Source: Burkholderia sp. PAMC 26561 (GTDB taxonomy: Bacteria; Pseudomonadota; Gammaproteobacteria; Burkholderiales; Burkholderiaceae). Taken from it: a stretch of DNA of 64,000 nt. A model generated the notes under the pieces. The model had not been told where the DNA came from, searched no databases, and worked only from the letters and a program-made list of their open reading frames with translations. Within the stretch, counting starts at the first letter, position 1, and each line of letters opens with the position of its first letter. Below are positions 46,279-53,986 of the stretch, piece after piece. Both the position numbers and the translations under genes were made by a program. The stretch covers positions 620,001-684,000 of the forward strand of contig NZ_CP014308.1 of NCBI RefSeq assembly GCF_001557535.2, in the 5' to 3' direction.

Positions 46279-46400
46279 ATGGTGATGGGACCACCTACTG
46301 GCACGCGTGTGTGGCTGGCCGCGGGCTTCACCGACATGCGTGAAGGCTTAATAAGCCTCACAGCGAAAGCGCAAGCCGTTCTCGAGCGTAATCCGTTCAG
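46279..46400 (+). pseudogene. IS66-family tnpB N-terminal relic
   Basis: The frame reads [20 protein letters not shown] then [17 protein letters not shown], the first 40 residues of an IS66 TnpB of another subgroup. The similarity stops at about 46400, where the sequence joins the antisense of an IS21 istA fragment. Confidence 0.65.
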
Positions 46401-46405
46401 GTCAT

Positions 46406-46453
46406 GCGTAGAACCACGTCTTGATCTGCGCGCCCAATTCATGTGGTAGTACC
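46406..46453 (-). pseudogene. IS21 istA, third fragment
   Basis: In the rebuilt frame this piece completes [22 protein letters not shown] and then hits a stop where the homology ends. It starts at the target duplication GTAGTACC (46446-46453) of the IS66 element A. Confidence 0.6.
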
Positions 46454-46505
46454 GTAAGCGGTCCGTTGTCAGCGTCTAGCGGAAGCGCCTCACAGTGGCG
46501 ACCAT

Positions 46506-46531
46506 ATGTCCACGTAAATCAACGTGGACAT
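46506..46531. promoter_or_regulatory. Dyad upstream of tnpA in IS66 element A
   Basis: ATGTCCACGT and ACGTGGACAT flank aaatca. The right arm ends 2 bases before the tnpA ATG, so a hairpin in the mRNA would cover the ribosome site. The same core, as a continuous palindrome, precedes tnpA of element B. Confidence 0.55.
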
Positions 46532-46533
46532 CT

Positions 46534-46962
46534 ATGACTGACATCACCTCAGAGTTGAAAGCGCGGCTTATTGTAGGCCGCAAGCAGGACGGTCGATGCG
46601 TGTACGACCCGAAAGCCAAGCGAGAACTGATCGAGGCCTGCAAGGTGCCGGGCGTGTCCGTCGCACGTCTCGCGCTGGACCACGGATTAAACGCAAACTT
46701 GTTGCGTACGTGGGTTACGGCTGATAAAAAACGGCAGGCGAGCACCGGGATCGTGCCGGTGGCTAAGCCCTTGAACCCGGCGGCAGCGGCTTTCATACCC
46801 GTGATTCCAACTCAGGCCCAGCCAAAGGAGACTGCACCTCGCTTGGAGGTTCGATTTCCCAACGGCATCAAGGTTGAATTCGATGATGCCCGAGACGATC
46901 AGTTGCTGTCACTACTAACCACGCTGAGTACCTTGCCATGTTTCGATTCGACGAAGACTTGA
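46534..46962 (+). CDS. tnpA: IS66-family accessory protein TnpA
   Basis: The 142-residue protein (ATG at 46534) has the Orf1 helix-turn-helix (KAKRELIEACKVPGVSVARLA then LDHGLNANLLRTWVTADKK) and the C-terminal LEVRFPNGIKVEFDD. It is needed with TnpB for transposition in IS66 elements. Its 3' end overlaps tnpB by 25 bases, which suggests coupled translation. Confidence 0.9.
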   Translation: MTDITSELKARLIVGRKQDGRCVYDPKAKRELIEACKVPGVSVARLALDHGLNANLLRTWVTADKKRQASTGIVPVAKPLNPAAAAFIPVIPTQAQPKETAPRLEVRFPNGIKVEFDDARDDQLLSLLTTLSTLPCFDSTKT

Positions 46963-47288
46963 AGGTCTTCCTTCACCGCGACGCCATCGACGGTCGTAAA
47001 GGGATTAACGGGTTGGTTGCATTGGTCGAGCAAGCATTGAAACTCGACCCGTTCGCGCCCGCCGTTTATGCCTTTACCAACAAGCGGCGCGACCGTGTAA
47101 AGCTCATCCTGTGGAACCGAACGGGCTTCTGGCTATTGATCAAACGGTTAGAGGCAGACCGCTTTGCATGGCCCCGCGAGGCGGCAGTTCTTGAGCTGAC
47201 GGTGGAACAGTTGCACTGGCTGCTCGACGGTGTCGACCTGGCGGCCATGAAGAAGCATTCGGCCCGTCACTACATGCGCGCGAGCTAG
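46938..47288 (+). CDS. tnpB: IS66-family accessory protein TnpB
   Basis: The 116-residue protein begins MFRFDEDLKVFLHRDAIDGRKG and contains the family signature YAFTNKRRDRVKLILWNRTGFWLLIKRLE. Function in transposition is accessory and not well defined. It is followed after 121 bases by tnpC. Confidence 0.93.
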   Translation: MFRFDEDLKVFLHRDAIDGRKGINGLVALVEQALKLDPFAPAVYAFTNKRRDRVKLILWNRTGFWLLIKRLEADRFAWPREAAVLELTVEQLHWLLDGVDLAAMKKHSARHYMRAS

Positions 47289-47409
47289 CCGCGCTCACGC
47301 GCACGACCGGTGCATCTCGTTCATTGTCTGTCCCATCCACGAGACGCCGGTCAGATGTTTAGAAATTCCCGTAAACCTACGGAGGCTCGCGATTGGCTAT
47401 TGTTACGCC

Positions 47410-49008
47410 ATGGCCCGCGACATTCACAAACCCCACTCGATCACCGCCGAAGAGCTCGCCGCGCTCATCGCTGAGCGTGATGCGGCGCTTGCCGATAGCC
47501 GAGCGTTGCGCGGCGAACTACGGGTGACCAAGGTCGAACGCGACCTTCTCAAGGAACAACTCAAAGCGTTCCAGCGCCAGTTGTTCGGCGCCAAGAGCGA
47601 AGCACGTAGTGCTGAGCAGCGGGACCTGTTTCTGAACGAAGCCGAAGCGCTTGCCCCCACCGCAGCGACGGCGCCGGCACAGTCTGACGAAGCTGAAACT
47701 GAGGTCGCGGGTCATAAACGTAAGAAGCCCGGTCGAAAGCCGCTCGATCCTGCTCTGCCGCGTGAAGTGATTCGCTACGAATTGCCCGAATCAGAACGTA
47801 CCTGCCCAAACGACGGCACGACGTTGATCGAGATCGGCGTCGAAGTCAGCGAGCAGCTTGACATCGTTCCACAGCAAGTACGGGTGATTCGTCACGAGCG
47901 CGTGAAGTACGCGTGCGCAGAGTGTGACCAGGGAATCTTGGTTACGCCGGCGCGTTTGCGCATCATCTCGAAGGGTTTGTTCACCGAAGCGGCGCTGGCC
48001 TGGTTCGTGGTGTCGAAATTCATGGATGGGTTGCCGCTGTACCGCATTGCGGCGCTGCTCAAACGCTTTGGCGGTGACATCTCGCGCAATACGCTTGCGG
48101 CCAGTGTCGTGCGCCTGGGCGAGGCGGTGCAGCCCATCATCAATTTATTGCGGGTTCCCTTACTCGACAGCGAGATTGTGTTCGCTGACGAGACCACCGT
48201 GCAAGTGCTCAAGGAGCCTGGGCGAGCGGCGCAAACCAAGAGCTATATGTGGTGCCAAATCAACGGCAGCGGGCGACCCGTGCGGCTCTTCGGATATGCA
48301 CCCGGGCGTGGCACGCAACACGGGTCAAACCTATGGGCAGGCATGCGCCACGGCGCCGTGCTGATGAGCGACGGGTACGAACCATACAACGCGATCGCGC
48401 AAACCCATGGCGCCGTGCATTTAGGTTGCTGGGTTCACGCGAGGCGTTACTTCGTGAAAGCGGAAGACGGGTTACCCAAAGAGGCGCGTGGTGTACATCA
48501 GCCGTCCACGCAATTCATCCATCTCATTGCCAAGCTCTATGCGGCGGAGTCGCACGCGCATAAGAAGTCCAACTGGCGAGCGCGCTTACGTCGGCGCTAC
48601 AGTCGTGCAGTGCTCACGGAAATCAAGAGACTCCTTGACCACCATCTCGATACGACTGCGCCGAGCGGAAAATTAGGCGAAGCCCTGAGGTATCTTGCCG
48701 GTCAGTGGCCAAAACTGATTCGCTATGTGGAAAACGAAGCGTGGCCCATTGATAACAATCCAGCTGAGAATTCGATTCGTCCATTTGTAGTCGGACGCCG
48801 AGCATGGTTATTCGCTGACTCTGTGGGTGGGGCTAAAGCGAGCGCGAACCTGTACTCGCTTGTCCAAACGTGTGTCGCAAATCGTGTCGACGCTTATCGA
48901 TATCTGGTCGACCTATTTACGGCGCTGCCCTATGCCAAGACCGCCGACGACTACGAGGCCTTGTTGCCTTGGAACCTCGGCAAACCCGAAAGGGATGCCT
49001 CGGCATAA
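47410..49008 (+). CDS. tnpC: IS66-family transposase TnpC (DDE)
   Basis: The 532-residue protein has the N-terminal coiled coil (LRVTKVERDLLKEQLKAFQRQ then LFGAKSE), a zinc-finger-like part (CPNDGTTLIEIG, CAECDQGI), the DDE core (FADETTVQVL, LMSDGYEPYN, HLGCWVHARRYF) and the final IDNNPAENSIRPFVVGRRAWLF with the catalytic Glu. It catalyses transposition. Intact. Confidence 0.95.
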   Translation: MARDIHKPHSITAEELAALIAERDAALADSRALRGELRVTKVERDLLKEQLKAFQRQLFGAKSEARSAEQRDLFLNEAEALAPTAATAPAQSDEAETEVAGHKRKKPGRKPLDPALPREVIRYELPESERTCPNDGTTLIEIGVEVSEQLDIVPQQVRVIRHERVKYACAECDQGILVTPARLRIISKGLFTEAALAWFVVSKFMDGLPLYRIAALLKRFGGDISRNTLAASVVRLGEAVQPIINLLRVPLLDSEIVFADETTVQVLKEPGRAAQTKSYMWCQINGSGRPVRLFGYAPGRGTQHGSNLWAGMRHGAVLMSDGYEPYNAIAQTHGAVHLGCWVHARRYFVKAEDGLPKEARGVHQPSTQFIHLIAKLYAAESHAHKKSNWRARLRRRYSRAVLTEIKRLLDHHLDTTAPSGKLGEALRYLAGQWPKLIRYVENEAWPIDNNPAENSIRPFVVGRRAWLFADSVGGAKASANLYSLVQTCVANRVDAYRYLVDLFTALPYAKTADDYEALLPWNLGKPERDASA

Positions 49009-49048
49009 TCTATTCCAGTCCGAGGTGTGTCCTTCACCGACCGCTTAC

Positions 49049-49204
49049 GTAGTACCGGCCCGGCGCCGAAGTCAACCTGTGCGGCCCCCGCTGGCGCAAA
49101 CTCAAGGATCGTTGTGGCCGGCACGCCGCGTTCGGCCCTCAGGCCCAGCAGGATACGGCGCATCGCCGAGAAGCTGGCGGTGTAGCCATGGTTGCGTTTC
49201 AGCG
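49049..49204 (-). pseudogene. IS21 istA, middle fragment
   Basis: This piece encodes LKRNHGYTASFSAMRRILLG then LRAERGVPATTILEFAPAGAAQVDFGAGP, the region of IS21 IstA just before and into the DDE domain. Its upper boundary is the target duplication TTTCAGCG of element B; its lower boundary is the GTAGTACC of element A. Confidence 0.85.
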
Positions 49205-49259
49205 GTATGCGATCCATCAGTAGCGTCCTTGTGTAGAAATCGTTGCACTCTGATGCTAG

Positions 49260-49275
49260 GTGTCCACGTGGACAC
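49260..49275. promoter_or_regulatory. 16-bp palindrome upstream of tnpA in IS66 element B
   Basis: GTGTCCACGTGGACAC is a perfect palindrome ending 17 bases before the tnpA ATG. It shares the GTCCACGT/ACGTGGAC core with the dyad in front of tnpA in element A, which suggests a conserved control site. Confidence 0.55.
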
Positions 49276-49292
49276 TTAGAGGATTTGCACCG

Positions 49293-49796
49293 ATGACAGA
49301 AGAAAATGACTTGCGAAGCCGTTTAGTGATTGGCCAAAAGCGCGATGGCCGACGCGAATACGATGACGAAGCGCGGGATGAACTTATCCGTCTGTGTCTG
49401 AAGCGAGGCGTATCGATTGCCCGAACAGCCATGGAACATGATATCAACCCGAATCTGTTGCGCACCTGGGTTACGCAGTATCGGCAGCGGCAAGCCGCCA
49501 CAGAATCGGTTGCTAAAGTCTCCGAGGTATCGGACGAAGTGATGATCGACATTGCGGTGCCTGCCGCGCTAACGATGTCGTACAACGATCACGCTGCGCC
49601 ATTTGTTGCGGTCGCCCATGCGGCGACGCCACCATCGGCTGCGCCACCCCCGATGACGATGTCTCTGGCGCTGCATGTGCGTCTATCGAACGGCGTCGAA
49701 CTTGAGCTGGGCAGCTCGATCGCGACCATCGACGAACTGACGACCGTAGTGCAGATCCTGGGGAGGTTGCCGTGTTCAGGTTCGACGAAAAGCTGA
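49293..49796 (+). CDS. tnpA: IS66-family accessory protein TnpA
   Basis: The ATG at 49293 follows GAGGA. The 167-residue protein has the helix-turn-helix ARDELIRLCLKRGVSIARTA then MEHDINPNLLRTWVTQYRQR and the C-terminal VRLSNGVELELGSS. It is the IS66 Orf1 and overlaps tnpB by 25 bases, as in element A. Confidence 0.9.
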   Translation: MTEENDLRSRLVIGQKRDGRREYDDEARDELIRLCLKRGVSIARTAMEHDINPNLLRTWVTQYRQRQAATESVAKVSEVSDEVMIDIAVPAALTMSYNDHAAPFVAVAHAATPPSAAPPPMTMSLALHVRLSNGVELELGSSIATIDELTTVVQILGRLPCSGSTKS

Positions 49797-50125
49797 AGGT
49801 TTACTTGCACCGGGATCCTGTCGATTTCCGCTACGGTATGAACAGCCTGTCAATCCTCGTTGAGCAGTCCATGCAATTGAACCCGATGGACTCCTCTCTT
49901 TACATCTTCGGGAATCGGCGTCGTGACCGCATCAAGATTCTCTTCTGGGATGGCAGCGGTTTCTGGCTAATGATCAAACGATTGGAGACGAGCCACTTCA
50001 TCTGGCCGGACAACAAGGCCGAGGTCGTGACGATGACAAGCGACGTCCTGCATGCGCTGCTCGACGGCGATGACATTACGACGATCCGGCGACATACAAA
50101 GCGAGAATATCTCCGCGTTAGCTGA
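49772..50125 (+). CDS. tnpB: IS66-family accessory protein TnpB
   Basis: The start is a GTG (reading FRFDEKLKVYLHRDPVDFRYG). The signature YIFGNRRRDRIKILFWDGSGFWLMIKRLE is present. 117 residues, intact, 30 bases before tnpC. Confidence 0.93.
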   Translation: MFRFDEKLKVYLHRDPVDFRYGMNSLSILVEQSMQLNPMDSSLYIFGNRRRDRIKILFWDGSGFWLMIKRLETSHFIWPDNKAEVVTMTSDVLHALLDGDDITTIRRHTKREYLRVS

Positions 50126-50155
50126 ACGCGCCCTTGGCATATTAGTCCAAGCAGT

Positions 50156-51736
50156 ATGCCGATCGAGGTCACGATCACCGCCGACGAATTGAAAGAGCTG
50201 CTCGCTGAGCGCGAGGCCGCTCGCGCACTGCGCGAAGAACAGGAAACGCTACGTGGCGCGTTGCGGCTCGTGACAGCGGAACGCGATCTTGCCGAGGAGC
50301 GGCTTCGTGCTTACCGTCGTGAACTGTTCGGCGCGAAGAGCGAAGCGCGGGGTTCCGATCAACTGGGTCTGTTCAACGAAGCCGAAGCGCTCAGTGCGAA
50401 CAGCACGGCCGCCTTGGAAGACACTCCAGAGACGACAGCTGGTACGCATCAGCGCAAGCGGCGTGGTCATCGCAAACCGCTCGATCCGAATCTGCCGCGC
50501 GAGGTTGTGCGACATGATCTCCCCGAGGCCGACCGCTTCTGCACGAACGACGGTCACGCGCTCGTGGAAATCGGGGTCGAGATCAGCGAGCAGCTCGATG
50601 TGATTCCAGAGCAGCTTCGTGTGATCCAGCATCAGCGCGTCAAGTATGCGTGCCCATGCTGCGATCTCGGCATCAAGGTCACGCCGGCGCCCGCGCGCAT
50701 CATCCCTCGCGGACTGCTTACCGAATCGGCGCTTGCGTGGATCGCCACGGGCAAGTACCAGTTCGGAATGCCACTTTATCGTCAGGCTGGTTTGCTGCGG
50801 CGCTTTGGCGGCGACATCTCGTCCAACACGATCGCCGCGAGCATGGTTCGCGTCGGTCTGGCAATACAGCCTGTGATTAACCTGATGCGCGATGCATTGC
50901 TCGATGCGGAGCTGGTCTACTGCGACGAGACGACATTCCAGGTCTTGAAGGAGAAGGGGCGTAAGCCTCAGACGAAGAGCTATCTCTGGTCGCAGATGAC
51001 GGATTCAGGAAATCCGATCCGCTGCTTCACCTACACGCCCGGTCGCGGTGCGCACCTGGCTGACAAACTGTTCACGGGCATTCGTAAAGGTGCGGTTCTG
51101 ATGACGGACGGCTATGAACCCTATAACAGCCTCGCCGAGCGATACCAGCTTGTTCATCTTGGATGCTGGGTTCACGCGAGACGATACTTCATCAAGGCAG
51201 AGGAAAATGTGCCTAAAGCAGCGCGCTCGCCCGATCTGCTGGCCACGCGTTTCATCAAGCTCATCGGAAAGTTATTCGCCGTCGAGACACGCAGCGCGCA
51301 ATGGGCTGTCGATCGACGACAGCGATTGCGACAACGGTATTGTAGGCGCGTGCTCGATGTGATTCATAAGCTGTTGACCGAGCAATCTCCCGGCGTCGTG
51401 CCAAATAGCCTCCTCGGCAAAGCGCTAACTTACCTGCGCGGACAGTGGCCGAAACTAATTCGATACACCGAGAATGGCAGCTGGCCCATCTCGAATAATG
51501 CTTGTGAAAACTCGATTCGCCCATTCTGTGTAGGACGCCGCTCCTGGCTCTTTGCAGACACCGTTGCGGGCGCCAACGCCAGCGCTAACATCTACTCAAT
51601 CGTGGAGACCTGTCGCGCCCACCGCATTGATCCCTATCGTTACCTCACCTGGCTGTTTCAACGGCTGCCACTTGCAAATACCGTCGATGAATACGACGCG
51701 CTGCTTCCTTGGAAGATGCCGGCCGACATTCCCTGA
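50156..51736 (+). CDS. tnpC: IS66-family transposase TnpC (DDE)
   Basis: The 526-residue transposase has the N-terminal coiled coil (LRLVTAERDLAEERLRAYRRE then LFGAKSE), CTNDGHALVEIG and CPCCDLGI of the zinc-finger-like domain, the DDE core (YCDETTFQVL, LMTDGYEPYN, HLGCWVHARRYF) and ISNNACENSIRPFCVGRRSW. It is a homologue, not a copy, of the transposase in element A. Confidence 0.95.
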   Translation: MPIEVTITADELKELLAEREAARALREEQETLRGALRLVTAERDLAEERLRAYRRELFGAKSEARGSDQLGLFNEAEALSANSTAALEDTPETTAGTHQRKRRGHRKPLDPNLPREVVRHDLPEADRFCTNDGHALVEIGVEISEQLDVIPEQLRVIQHQRVKYACPCCDLGIKVTPAPARIIPRGLLTESALAWIATGKYQFGMPLYRQAGLLRRFGGDISSNTIAASMVRVGLAIQPVINLMRDALLDAELVYCDETTFQVLKEKGRKPQTKSYLWSQMTDSGNPIRCFTYTPGRGAHLADKLFTGIRKGAVLMTDGYEPYNSLAERYQLVHLGCWVHARRYFIKAEENVPKAARSPDLLATRFIKLIGKLFAVETRSAQWAVDRRQRLRQRYCRRVLDVIHKLLTEQSPGVVPNSLLGKALTYLRGQWPKLIRYTENGSWPISNNACENSIRPFCVGRRSWLFADTVAGANASANIYSIVETCRAHRIDPYRYLTWLFQRLPLANTVDEYDALLPWKMPADIP

Positions 51737-51809
51737 TGGCGCGCTCCCTACACCGTCCACACTCCAACGGCGTGTAACCTTAGAGAGGCGTCGTTGATGG
51801 ATCGCATAC

Positions 51810-52127
51810 TTTCAGCGCGTGGTGAATCGTTGTTCCCTGAACGCCGGCGTCATGCCAGTCACGGATCTGCTCGCGAAACGGCTCGAGCGTGGACACGCAT
51901 GTGCTCGGCAAATGTGGAGTGCGGCCAAACACGCCGGCAATCACGGTGTCGTCAGGCAACGGCTGCCCGGGATTCAGCCAGCCGCGCTCGTCGGCCATAC
52001 GACGAACAGCGGTCAACTTCTTGCGACCCATCAGGCCGCTACGCCCGATGTCGCGATCAGAATCGCCTTGCCGCATGCGGACAAGGACTTGACGGTACTC
52101 AAACAATTCGAACCTCCGGTTGGTCAT
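51810..52127 (-). pseudogene. IS21 istA, N-terminal fragment
   Basis: The ATG at 52127 opens MTNRRFELFEYRQVLVRMRQ then GDSDRDIGRSGLMGRKKLTAV, the helix-turn-helix start of IS21-family IstA, running to TTIHHALK at the insertion point of IS66 element B. Beyond that the frame enters the IS66 end and stops soon after. Confidence 0.88.
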
Positions 52128-52200
52128 GGACACTCCGTTCAGAAAGAACGGGAGAGTACCCATCTGGAAAGTTCGAATCGCGTTCAACACCTCGCGCCAG

Positions 52201-52350
52201 TGGCGCCTATACGCCGATCATTGACTGGCTCCTTTACGCCGGTCACGGACTGGCGCCATAACGCCGATCCTGCGCTGGCGCCTATGCGCCGATCATCAGG
52301 TGGCGCCAATACGCCGATCCCGGAATGGCTCCATAACGCCGGTCAATGAC
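52201..52350. repeat. Six tandem 25-bp repeats at the IS21 end
   Basis: Units start at 52201, 52226, 52251, 52276, 52301 and 52326, each beginning TGGCGCC or TGGCTCC and then running like ATAACGCCGATC. The period is exactly 25 bp. They lie between istA and the TG end of the element. IS21-family ends are known to carry repeated transposase-binding sites; six phased units is a high number. Confidence 0.9.
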
Positions 52351-52352
52351 AC

Positions 52353-52707
52353 GCCTCGACGATGGATGGGTCCCTGGAAACACCAATGGTGCAAAACCAA
52401 ATAAGGCCGGCTGCCGATATCCGCGAAATGTTTCTTCGCGTATCCGGCTCACGCAAGTCGGTGTCATGGGGCAGCGAGAATTGCGGTCCGGACGGCTGAG
52501 AACAGCCACATCAGCACGGTCTTTTGAAAGAAGTCTAGCCGAGTTCAAACACATCCAGCTGACCATATCAATGAATCGATACTGCATTCGTGACCATTCG
52601 TGACAGAAGCTTGGAATTCCACTTGCTCGTTCGTCCACGTCCTCACTTATATGATCGCTAAACGCCACGTACAATGCATTTTGAATCACCAAGCGAATGG
52701 ACCTAAC
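52353..52707. other. Intergenic, no gene seen
   Basis: About 350 bases outside the IS21 end. The minus-strand frame at 52282-52713 overlaps the repeats and has an irregular composition; I do not support it. Confidence 0.5.
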
Positions 52708-52929
52708 ATGCAAATTCTAAGTGAAGATGAACGGCAGGCGATCCGTGCAGTAGCTGACGGCGATCGCTCGCAACTCGAGTGCGCGCGCCGTGCGTTTCAC
52801 CGTGCCGCCCCGCGCCATGGCATTGCGTCCTGTGTCGAACTACAGTTTATGTCGGAAGTCTTGACGCCCGTGCCGGACCTCCTGCTTCGATCAAGCTATC
52901 GCCGTGCGTTGCTGCGGCAAACCGCTTGA
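52708..52929 (+). CDS. Small hypothetical protein
   Basis: I take the ATG at 52708 (MQILSEDERQAIRAVADGDR...), giving 73 residues; the frame is open upstream but non-protein-like there. The ribosome site is weak. The product is helical and basic (LECARRAFHRAAPRH). Function unknown. Confidence 0.45.
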   Translation: MQILSEDERQAIRAVADGDRSQLECARRAFHRAAPRHGIASCVELQFMSEVLTPVPDLLLRSSYRRALLRQTA

Positions 52930-53066
52930 CTGCTGTGGTTTATCCGACGGGCGTTTGTTCGTCGGCTCTCCGTGCTCGCATTCGCATTACGACGCACTTT
53001 CATTGTTTAGGATAACGGCGCTTGATAGCAAATACACACAGCCCCATCCATTTGGTGACAAAAGTT

Positions 53067-53345
53067 CTAAGCCGACTTTGCGGTGGTGAGAGTAGGCCCC
53101 AACTTAAGTGTCGGCGCCCCTGGATGCGGGTCTCGCCGTAGGTCGCTTACCTGCTCAATCCCATTCTTCAGTACCGATTCGCAGAATGCAAGCCGAGACC
53201 GATAGTACTCGGCCTGCACCTGCGCATCAAGAATGCGCTGCTCTGCCTGGTACAACGCCATGCGCAATTCAGGCATTGCTTTCTGCGCTTGCTGTTCCAC
53301 TGTGGGCGCGTAACGGGCAGCCCAACTTGCAATCCATCGCAGCAT
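53067..53345 (-). CDS. Small coiled-coil protein of unknown function
   Basis: AGGAG lies 7 bases before the ATG. The 92-residue protein has an aromatic N-terminus (MLRWIASWAARYAP) and a long helix (MALYQAEQRILDAQVQAEYYRSRLAF) likely to form a coiled coil. It lies 310 bases behind the LexA-controlled small gene on the same strand, so it could be read from the same promoter; that is inference. Confidence 0.65.
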   Translation of the reverse strand: MLRWIASWAARYAPTVEQQAQKAMPELRMALYQAEQRILDAQVQAEYYRSRLAFCESVLKNGIEQVSDLRRDPHPGAPTLKLGPTLTTAKSA

Positions 53346-53655
53346 TTCAATTCTCCTGTCCGAACCTGTCTCGGCACACGGGTGTTAATCTCCTTTTAGC
53401 GCCGTGATCTAAACATACCAAATACTCGGATACTTACTTTAGAAAAAGAGCGCACTGTTGCGGAAACGTCGAAATGCTTTATCAAAAAACTCTTTGCGTC
53501 GTCTTCCAGCATTCACGGATATTCGACACGCACAGACACCGAAGCGGTCCGCAGTGACGCGCGGCCTATGATTATTGTTGATAACGACTTCACATAGAGA
53601 TGTGACTAAAACCACGCTCTAAAATTTGCTCGAAACGCACCGAAACGGTCAACTT

Positions 53656-53929
53656 TCACGTCTCAACATGTGCATTGCAGACCCGGTTACGCAAAATCTC
53701 GTACATGGCAGCCAAGTAGCGCTCCCCTATCGCGGAACTGGTATCTGCGGTTGGAAGCCTCGGGACTCGCAGACCGATCTGCCGACAGACCATAGATAAA
53801 TACGGTTTCGAATCGCCCTGGGCACAGGCCTGTGCCGCTAGCGCGATCTCTGCATCCCCAACTTGCCCACGTAGCCAAGCCAAAAACCCTCCGATCCCGA
53901 TCGTTCTGAACGCGCACCCAATTTTCCAT
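53656..53929 (-). CDS. Small gene behind a LexA box (start and frame unclear)
   Basis: AGGAGG is placed 5 bases before the ATG at 53929 (MENWVRVQNDRDRRVFGLAT). But the more protein-like frame is another: from a TTG at 53883, with GGAGG just before it, reading LAWLRGQVGDAEIALAAQAC then SKPYLSMVCRQIGLRVPRLP and AIGERYLAAMYEILRNRV to a stop at 53656. Either the ATG frame encodes a leader and the TTG frame the product, or one base has been lost between them and the gene is frameshifted. I do not recognise the protein. The promoter carries a near-consensus LexA site, so it should respond to DNA damage. Confidence 0.55.
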
Positions 53930-53942
53930 AGCGCCTCCTAAA

Positions 53943-53962
53943 TACTGTACATATATACAGTA
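53943..53962. promoter_or_regulatory. LexA (SOS) box
   Basis: TACTGTACATATATACAGTA differs at one base from the E. coli LexA consensus TACTGTATATATATACAGTA and has the CTGT-N8-ACAG core. It lies just before the AGGAGG of the minus-strand small gene and overlaps the -10 element, the ideal position for repression. Confidence 0.85.
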
Positions 53963-53986
53963 TAAGCTAGCCGACTTTTATGACAA
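53959..53986 (-). promoter_or_regulatory. Sigma-70 promoter of the LexA-controlled gene
   Basis: On the minus strand TTGTCA (53986-53981) and TATACT (53964-53959) are 16 bases apart, close to the sigma-70 consensus in sequence and spacing. The LexA box covers the -10 and start region. Confidence 0.7.

Larger units (their letters stand above)
46454..49048 (+). mobile_element. Complete IS66-family insertion sequence A
   Basis: The ends share the inverted repeat GTAAGCGGTC (46454-46463 and 49039-49048). The 8-bp target duplication GTAGTACC flanks it exactly at 46446-46453 and 49049-49056. The 2595-bp length, the gene order tnpA-tnpB-tnpC and the 8-bp duplication are all standard for IS66. It is inserted in the istA gene of the IS21-family remnant. 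All three genes are intact, so it may still move. Confidence 0.95.
49205..51809 (+). mobile_element. Complete IS66-family insertion sequence B
   Basis: The ends share GTATGCGATCCATCA (49205-49219 and, inverted, 51795-51809). The 8-bp target duplication TTTCAGCG lies exactly outside, at 49197-49204 and 51810-51817. The 2605-bp element has intact tnpA, tnpB and tnpC. Removing it and one duplication restores the istA frame as HHALKRNHGY. It differs from element A in its ends and its proteins, so the two are independent insertions of different IS66 members. Confidence 0.95.
46406..52352 (-). mobile_element. IS21-family element remnant split by two IS66-family insertions
   Basis: The istA reading frame can be rebuilt from three pieces, 52127-51810, 49196-49049 and 46445-46406, by removing the two IS66 elements and one copy of each target duplication. 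The end at 52352 reads TGTCATTGACC on the minus strand, starting with TG as IS21 ends do, and six 25-bp repeats follow it. The other end and istB are missing; the istA piece is cut near 46406, next to an IS66 relic. Confidence 0.8.

Noticed and set aside
52201..52350. CRISPR array
   Set aside because: The 25-bp units follow each other directly with no unique spacers, and no cas gene is present; they belong to the IS21 end.
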